From a virus, in IMG/VR virus record IMGVR_UViG_3300021962_005476, positions 1-22,844 of that record: a stretch of 22,844 nucleotides of DNA, one strand, 5' to 3'. Below are positions 17,977 to 22,844 of this stretch, piece after piece. A program made the translations under genes and the position numbers. The notes under the pieces were generated by a model. That model worked only from the letters and a program-made list of their open reading frames with translations. It did no database searches and had not been told where the DNA came from. The first letter of the stretch is position 1. Each line of letters starts with the position of its first letter.

Positions 17977-20693
17977 TGTCCTATGTGGATGCGATACACA
18001 GTCGGGATGAAGATAGAATTTATGTAGTTGAACGAGGTACTGACGGTAAGCGTCATTACACTGAATATCCTGCCAACTATGTTCTCTATTATCCTGATCC
18101 AAAAGGTAAGCATCGTAGTATCTATGGTAATCCTGTATCTAGATTCAGTACACGCAAGCGTCAAGAATTTGAAAAAGAACGTAGAATACTTAGTGGGAAA
18201 GAACTTTTTGAAAGTGATATCAATCCAGTATTTCGTTGTCTAAGCGAAAACTATTTGGGTGTTGATGCACCTAAACTTCATACTTGTTTCTTTGACATTG
18301 AAGTAGACTTTGATCCAGAGAAGGGTTTCAGCCCTACTAGCGATCCATTCAATCCAGTAACTGCAATCAGTATGTATTTGGATTGGCAAGACACATTGAT
18401 AACATTGTGTATTGCACCCAAACACATGAGTGATGAAACAGCATGGGAAATCACCCGAAGATTTGAGAACACATTGCTTTTCAAAAGTGAAAAGGAAATG
18501 TTTGATACATTCTTTGAATTGATTGATGATGCAGATGTGTTAACTGGTTGGAATTCAGAAGGATATGATATACCATATATGGTTAATCGTGTCACCCGTG
18601 TAATGAGTAAAGACGATACCCGCAAATTCTGTTTAATGGGTCAACTACCCAAGCCAAGAGAGTATGAACGATTCGGTAAGTCAGAAATGACTTACGACTT
18701 GATTGGTCGTATTCATATGGACTATCTTCAACTTTACAAGAAATACAACTATGAAAGTCGCCATAGCTATAAACTAGATGCTATTGGTGAAATGGAAGTT
18801 GGTGAAAACAAAACACAATACGAAGGTACACTTGACCAATTGTACAACAAGGACTGGGAAAAGTTCTTAGAGTATAACCGTCAAGATACTATGTTGCTGG
18901 TTAAGATTCATAACAAATTAAAATTCTTAGAATTAGCTAATCAGTTGGCACATGAGAATACAGTATTACTGCCAACAGTAATGGGTTCTGTAGCTATGAT
19001 TGAAATGGCAATTTTTAATGAAGCGCATGAACGAGGTTTAGTTGTCCCGGATAAAAAACGAAGGAAAGAAAATGCAGAAGATGTCCAACAAGCGGCAGGT
19101 GCCTATGTTGCTACGCCCAAAAAAGGTATGCACGAATACGTCGGAGCAGTTGATATCAACTCGCTCTACCCCTCGGTTATTAGAGCCATCAACATGGCAG
19201 GCGAAACCATCATTGGTCAAGTCAGACAAACACTAACTGACAAATACATGACGGATAAAGGTCAAAGACTTGCATCAGAAAAGAAACGCCACAAAGAGGG
19301 CGATGATGCAGTTACTGGCAGTATTCTGTGGGAAAATCTATTTGGCGCATTAGAGTACACTGCAATTATGAATCAAGAACGGGGTACTATGCTCACACTT
19401 GATTATGAAGATGGTCGTAGTGAGGAAATGAGTGCGGCAGAGATATGGAAACTAATCTTTGATAGTCATAAGCCCTGGATGCTTAGTGCAAACGGTACAA
19501 TCTTTACATACGAGAAAGAGGGTGTTGTACCTGGATTGCTAACTCGTTGGTATAGTGATCGTAAGGAAATGCAGAAGAAACTAAAAGAAGCAACGACCCA
19601 AGCTGACAGGGAGTATTGGGATAAGCGACAACTGGTACGCAAGATTTTGCTTAACTCTGCATATGGCGCACTGTTGAACGAGCATTGTCGTTTCTATGAC
19701 AAGCGTATCGGTCAAAGTGTTACACTAAGCGGCCGTCAGATTGTCCGTCATATGATGAGCCAAATTAATGAATGTGTTACTGGTGAGTATAATCACGAAG
19801 GACAAGCAATTGTGTATGGTGATACTGACAGTTGTTATTTCAGTGCTTACCCTGTGTTACAAACACAAATACAGAATGGTGAATTACAATGGGACAAAGA
19901 ATTGTGCATTTCATTATATGATAATATTGCTGACCAAGCGAATGAGAGTTTTCCAGCATTCATGGAGAAAGCATTTCATGCACCTCGCAAGAATGGTGCA
20001 ATCATTAAAGCTGGTCGTGAACTGATTGGTGACCGTGCTATCTTTATTACAAAGAAACGCTATGCTATCAATATCTTTGATAAAGAGGGCAAGCGTAAAG
20101 ATAAAGATGGCAAAGCAGGTGATGTTAAGGCTATGGGTCTTGATTTGAAACGAGCAGATACTCCTAAATATATACAAGAATTCTTAATGGGTGTACTAGA
20201 AATGGTTATCCAACAAGGTAAAGGTCGTGCAGAAGTAGTTGATAAAATCAAAGAATTTAAACGAGTACTAACTAAACAGGATAGCTGGACTAAAGGCTCA
20301 CCAAAAGGTGTTAACAAACTAACAATGTACGGTGATCTAGAAGCTAAGAGTACCACTGGTCGTGCTAATATGCCCGGTCACGTTAGAGGTTCATTGAACT
20401 ACAATTATCTACGCAAAGTTAATTCAGATAATTATAGCATGAAAATTGTTGATGGTATGAAAGTGATTGTTTGTAAATTGAAATCAAATCCATTAGGTTT
20501 CACAAGCATAGCATACCCTACAGATGAACTACGATTACCACAATGGTTTACTGAACTACCATTTGACGATGAAGAAATGGAAAAGACACTGGTAGACGAA
20601 AAGATTGAAAATTTACTAGGTGTCTTGGGTTGGGATATACGAGATAGTACAGATGTTAAATCAACATTTGATGACTTATTCTCATTCGGTTAA
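17976..20693 (+). CDS. 43: Family B replicative DNA polymerase (T4 gp43-like)
   Basis: 905 residues against 898 for T4 gp43. Proofreading exonuclease: F-F-D107-I-E109 (Exo I), G-W-N-S-E-G-Y-D198-I-P-Y (Exo II) and Y-N-R-Q-D304 (Exo III). Polymerase: motif A V-D393-I-N-S-L-Y-P-S, motif B K556-I-L-L-N560-S-A-Y-G, motif C Y-G-D616-T-D618-S, followed by the K-K-R-Y thumb motif. All catalytic residues are present, so both activities are expected. The tail T-F-D-D-L-F-S-F-G resembles the C-terminal clamp-binding peptide of T4/RB69 gp43 (S-L-F-D-M-F-D-F). It synthesises the phage genome with the clamp encoded just downstream. Translation may be coupled to the HNH gene (TAATG), as the start is in its stop and no separate ribosome binding site is clear. 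No intein or intron interrupts it. Confidence 0.97.
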   Translation: MSYVDAIHSRDEDRIYVVERGTDGKRHYTEYPANYVLYYPDPKGKHRSIYGNPVSRFSTRKRQEFEKERRILSGKELFESDINPVFRCLSENYLGVDAPKLHTCFFDIEVDFDPEKGFSPTSDPFNPVTAISMYLDWQDTLITLCIAPKHMSDETAWEITRRFENTLLFKSEKEMFDTFFELIDDADVLTGWNSEGYDIPYMVNRVTRVMSKDDTRKFCLMGQLPKPREYERFGKSEMTYDLIGRIHMDYLQLYKKYNYESRHSYKLDAIGEMEVGENKTQYEGTLDQLYNKDWEKFLEYNRQDTMLLVKIHNKLKFLELANQLAHENTVLLPTVMGSVAMIEMAIFNEAHERGLVVPDKKRRKENAEDVQQAAGAYVATPKKGMHEYVGAVDINSLYPSVIRAINMAGETIIGQVRQTLTDKYMTDKGQRLASEKKRHKEGDDAVTGSILWENLFGALEYTAIMNQERGTMLTLDYEDGRSEEMSAAEIWKLIFDSHKPWMLSANGTIFTYEKEGVVPGLLTRWYSDRKEMQKKLKEATTQADREYWDKRQLVRKILLNSAYGALLNEHCRFYDKRIGQSVTLSGRQIVRHMMSQINECVTGEYNHEGQAIVYGDTDSCYFSAYPVLQTQIQNGELQWDKELCISLYDNIADQANESFPAFMEKAFHAPRKNGAIIKAGRELIGDRAIFITKKRYAINIFDKEGKRKDKDGKAGDVKAMGLDLKRADTPKYIQEFLMGVLEMVIQQGKGRAEVVDKIKEFKRVLTKQDSWTKGSPKGVNKLTMYGDLEAKSTTGRANMPGHVRGSLNYNYLRKVNSDNYSMKIVDGMKVIVCKLKSNPLGFTSIAYPTDELRLPQWFTELPFDDEEMEKTLVDEKIENLLGVLGWDIRDSTDVKSTFDDLFSFG

Positions 20694-20700
20694 ATTAGTG

Positions 20701-20729
20701 TTGACTTGTGTATTATATTCCATTATAAT
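20701..20729 (+). promoter_or_regulatory. Sigma70-type promoter, TTGACT-N17-TATAAT
   Basis: TTGACT at 20701-20706 and TATAAT at 20724-20729 with the ideal 17-base spacing, upstream of the clamp gene. It has the same -35 as the promoter at 16952. It would let the clamp be made early, apart from the polymerase, in the larger amount a sliding clamp needs. Confidence 0.85.
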
Positions 20730-20744
20730 GCACAGATAGAACAC

Positions 20745-20751
20745 CTAAATA
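20745..20751 (+). promoter_or_regulatory. CTAAATA motif, possible weak late promoter
   Basis: CTAAATAG lies 25 bases before the clamp ATG, downstream of the sigma70-type promoter. This core resembles late-promoter variants in T4-like marine phages. It may add late expression of the clamp, but may be chance. Confidence 0.3.
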
Positions 20752-20764
20752 GTGTTATACATAC

Positions 20765-20773
20765 AAAGGAAAG
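20765..20773 (+). promoter_or_regulatory. Ribosome binding site that sets the clamp start
   Basis: AAAGGAAAG ends two bases before the ATG at 20776, with its GGA core about five bases away. It favours this start over the in-frame ATG at 20752, which has no ribosome binding site. Confidence 0.7.
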
Positions 20774-20775
20774 AA

Positions 20776-21507
20776 ATGAAAGACATTTTACAAGATATTA
20801 TTGCACATACTAGTGCATTGGGATTTATTGAACTAGTTAAAATAACTGGTACTGATACTGAAACAACTATCAATGCTATTGCAGAAGATAAGAGTGTTAT
20901 TCTAAGTGGAACATTTAAGAATCCGCATCCAGAGTTTATCGGCGTGGTTGGTATGCCTAACCTAGGTAAACTTAAAACTATTCTTAGTTTTGATGAATAT
21001 GATGAGAAGGCTAAAATCAATGTAGTTAAGGGCACACGTGATGATCCTAACGCACTGAGTAGCATTCACTTTGAAACAGTAAGTGGTGATTTCGTTAATG
21101 ACTATCGTTTCATGGCTCAAAGTGTAATTGAAGAAAAAGTTCGTTCAGTAACTTTTCATGGTAGTGGTTGGGATATTGAGATTCAGCCTAGTGTTGCTAG
21201 TATTCTACGTTTGAAGAAACAACAAAGTGCTAACAGCGAAGAAACTAAATTCAGAACAATGGTCGAAGATAATAATCTAAAAGTTTATTTCGGTGACCCA
21301 TCGTCACACAGTGGTAACTTTGTGTTTGAAAGTAATATCACTGGGAAAATCAATGACAAGTTTCTATGGCCTGTTACACAAGTTTTAAATATTTTAAATC
21401 TAACTGGTGACAAAACTTTGCGTTTAAGCAATCAAGGTGCAATGGAAATCACAGTTGATAGTGGTCTTTGCGATTACAGATATTTGCTACCTGCACAACA
21501 AAAATGA
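20776..21507 (+). CDS. 45: Sliding clamp (T4 gp45-like)
   Basis: 243 residues from the preferred start, against 228 for T4 gp45. The sequence is diverged but follows the clamp layout: a helix near the start, then G-V-V-G-M-P-N-L-G-K-L-K-T-I-L-S-F matching the gp45 G-F-L-G-I-L-S-L region, acidic strands, and a second half with D-N-N-L-K-V-Y-F-G and V-T-Q-V-L-N-I-L-N. The expected product is a trimeric ring that tethers polymerase to DNA and, in T4, also activates late promoters. Context strengthens the call: it directly follows the polymerase, whose tail carries a clamp-binding peptide. It has its own sigma70-type promoter. The stop overlaps the next ATG by four bases (ATGA). Confidence 0.8.
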   Translation: MKDILQDIIAHTSALGFIELVKITGTDTETTINAIAEDKSVILSGTFKNPHPEFIGVVGMPNLGKLKTILSFDEYDEKAKINVVKGTRDDPNALSSIHFETVSGDFVNDYRFMAQSVIEEKVRSVTFHGSGWDIEIQPSVASILRLKKQQSANSEETKFRTMVEDNNLKVYFGDPSSHSGNFVFESNITGKINDKFLWPVTQVLNILNLTGDKTLRLSNQGAMEITVDSGLCDYRYLLPAQQK

Positions 21508-21905
21508 TTAAAAGTATTACATCATCAGGACGTTATATACAAGTCAATGGAACTAACACAAGTACATATGTAAACGGGTATGGTGGTTTACAAGGTGTAG
21601 GTAATATGCGATATAACACTACTAATCAAAATACAGAAGTATTTGATGGTAATAATTGGATAACACTTAACATGTCTATCCCTTCAATCGGTCTTACTTA
21701 TGAAGCAGAAATGTTACTTGATTGGGCAAGAAAGAAGATGAATGAAGAATTAGAACTTGAACATCTTGCTAAGAACAATCCCGCAATTAAAGATTTGGTT
21801 GAGCAAGTTAAAATTAAACAGGATCAAATCAAAATGATTCAAAATCTTATTAAAAAAGAAGATGAATGGATGGGTGAAAGCGAATCAGTACAAGCAGGAC
21901 CTTAA
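21504..21905 (+). CDS. Small protein: fibre-like N-terminus plus coiled coil
   Basis: 133 residues from the ATG that overlaps the clamp stop; the longer frame back to 21468 lies inside the clamp gene and is rejected. The first 58 residues (I-Q-V-N-G-T, then G-N-M-R-Y-N-T-T-N-Q-N-T-E-V-F-D-G-N-N-W-I-T-L) resemble the M-R-Y-N-x-x-x-x-x-x-E-x-x-D-G-x-x-W module found near the ends of phage fibres. Residues 68-125 form an acidic and basic heptad-like helix, probably a coiled coil. The mix of a virion-type module and a coiled coil in the replication block is odd; it may be a structural protein expressed with the clamp, or a misleading resemblance. The stop overlaps the next start (TAATG). Confidence 0.6.
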   Translation: MIKSITSSGRYIQVNGTNTSTYVNGYGGLQGVGNMRYNTTNQNTEVFDGNNWITLNMSIPSIGLTYEAEMLLDWARKKMNEELELEHLAKNNPAIKDLVEQVKIKQDQIKMIQNLIKKEDEWMGESESVQAGP

Positions 21906-22844
21906 TGGAACAATCAAACTTATCCAATCAACATAACCCTGAGTGGGCATTGTTCTTACCCGCAGTTAGTAGTTTCTATATTAGTGGCTTAGGTAAACAA
22001 CGTAAGGGTGAACCTTACTTTGACCCTGCACGTATACCCGCAGGATTTAACGGTGATGTAGAGAAACTTAACTTTCTTAATAAGAAAGAAGGTTTGTACT
22101 ATTACGAATGGGGTTTGTATTCAGCTGGTCATGCTAACTTAGATACAACAGTGAATGACAATTCAGAAAGCATCATTCGTGAACGTGACCCACATACATT
22201 CATGTTGGGAGACTCAGGTGGATTTCAGATTCTAAAAGGTCAATGGCCTGCTGACTGGAAGAATCCTAATTGTCCTAAGGCAATGGAAAAACGTAAGATA
22301 GTATTGAAATGGATGGACACATACATGAACTATGGAATGTGTTTAGATATCCCAAGTCAATCCGAAACAACCTTTCATCTTAAGGACAAGCAAGGTAATA
22401 GTGTGCATGGTATTCAAAATGTACAAGATGCTATTACTGCTACACATATCAATAACGAATACTTTATCAATAATCGTTCGGGTAAATGCAAATTCTTAAA
22501 TGTATTGCAAGGTCGTACTCATACCGATAGTGATAAATGGTATGACGAAATGAAAAAGTATTGTGATCCAAACATCTATCCGGACACTCACTTCAATGGC
22601 TGGGCATTCGGGGGACAAACAAAGATTGATATTCATTTAACATTGCGTAGAATGGTTGATATCATTTATGATGGATTACTACAAGAAGGTAAACACGACT
22701 TGATTCACTGTTTGGGTGTATCCATACTTGAATATGCTGTATTGTTTACTGATATACAAAAAGCAATTCGTAAGTATCACAATCCAAAACTACAAATTAC
22801 ATTTGACTGTGCAAGCCCATTCTTTAGTGCGGCTAAAGGATTAG
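21905..22844 (+). CDS. dpdA: TGT/DpdA-like guanine transglycosylase, 3'-truncated
   Basis: 313 residues are visible; the frame runs off the right edge. It has the marks of the queuine tRNA-ribosyltransferase (TGT) superfamily: F-M-L-G-D103-S-G-G-F-Q-I, where D103 matches the general acid/base; V-L-Q-G-R; G-W-A-F-G-G-Q; L-G-V; and F-D301-C-A-S-P, matching the F-D-C nucleophile motif. The enzymes swap a guanine for a 7-deazaguanine. In phages this family is usually DpdA, which acts on DNA and helps escape restriction, rather than tRNA. Placement next to polymerase and clamp fits a DNA-modifying role, but the tRNA reading is not excluded from sequence. The zinc site typical of TGT would lie beyond the window. 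No preQ0 synthesis genes (queC, queD, queE, folE) are in view. The start overlaps the previous stop by one base. Confidence 0.8.
   Translation, partial: MEQSNLSNQHNPEWALFLPAVSSFYISGLGKQRKGEPYFDPARIPAGFNGDVEKLNFLNKKEGLYYYEWGLYSAGHANLDTTVNDNSESIIRERDPHTFMLGDSGGFQILKGQWPADWKNPNCPKAMEKRKIVLKWMDTYMNYGMCLDIPSQSETTFHLKDKQGNSVHGIQNVQDAITATHINNEYFINNRSGKCKFLNVLQGRTHTDSDKWYDEMKKYCDPNIYPDTHFNGWAFGGQTKIDIHLTLRRMVDIIYDGLLQEGKHDLIHCLGVSILEYAVLFTDIQKAIRKYHNPKLQITFDCASPFFSAAKGL

Noticed and set aside
20687-20701. Terminator after the polymerase gene
   Set aside because: No GC stem with a T-run is visible; the gap is occupied by the sigma70-type promoter. No convincing intrinsic terminator was found elsewhere in the window either.
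20752-20775. Longer clamp start at 20752
   Set aside because: The ATG lies right at the CTAAATA motif and has no ribosome binding site, whereas AAAGGAAAG precedes the ATG at 20776.
21468-21503. Longer start for the coiled-coil protein
   Set aside because: It would lie within the clamp coding region, with no ribosome binding site; the ATGA overlap at 21504 is the pattern used across the window.

Overview
The window looks like a piece of the genome of an aquatic T4-like myovirus (tailed phage). It carries a B-family DNA polymerase with every T4 gp43 motif, a gp45-like sliding clamp directly downstream, a DsbA-like small protein, promoters matching the T4 late consensus (TATAAATA), and long repetitive tail-fibre genes. 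All genes are on the + strand, AT-rich, and packed with 1-4 nt stop/start overlaps (TAATG, ATGA, GTGA). No bacterial housekeeping gene, rRNA, tRNA or CRISPR array was seen.

Layout. (1) Positions 1-4494: adhesion genes, namely a 5'-truncated repetitive fibre and a protein with two LamG-like domains. (2) 4559-5242: a pirin-type cupin with all four metal ligands, behind an exact TATAAATA. (3) 5288-16928: an accessory block of eleven larger genes plus two possible micro-ORFs. Eight of the eleven share a short N-terminal tag (MKI[ST]- or MRA-type) that ends in [L/I/V]-x-E at residue 8 or 9. This resembles the capsid-targeting sequence of T4 internal proteins, which the prohead protease gp21 cleaves after (L/I)-x-E. 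Behind the tags are a GH19-like muramidase with a Tat-like signal, a Gp88-like Cys-motif protein, a degenerate HRFGH protein, a multidomain protein (ParB-like, possibly ADP-ribosyltransferase-like, DNA-binding-like and zinc-peptidase segments), a GNAT-like acetyltransferase and a WCTA-motif protein. A Dps-like ferritin and two unknown proteins in the block lack the tag. (4) 16952-22844: replication and DNA modification, namely a sigma70-type promoter, DsbA-like protein, a free-standing HNH homing endonuclease, DNA polymerase, a second sigma70-type promoter, sliding clamp, a small coiled-coil protein, and a 3'-truncated TGT/DpdA-type guanine transglycosylase that may put 7-deazaguanine into DNA.

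The most notable signal is in region 3. Two large tagged proteins, 6 kb apart, are cut into modules by seven in-frame copies of one identical 15-base sequence, AAGGTGTGGCGGARG, encoding G-V-A-E. Identity holds at silent positions, and several copies are followed within a few residues by a second L-x-E site. My reading, as inference, is that this is an arsenal of capsid-packaged, protease-processed proteins delivered with the DNA. The 15-mer would mark both protease cleavage points and recombination joints through which modules are shuffled. Function names come from motifs read by eye; no database search was possible.
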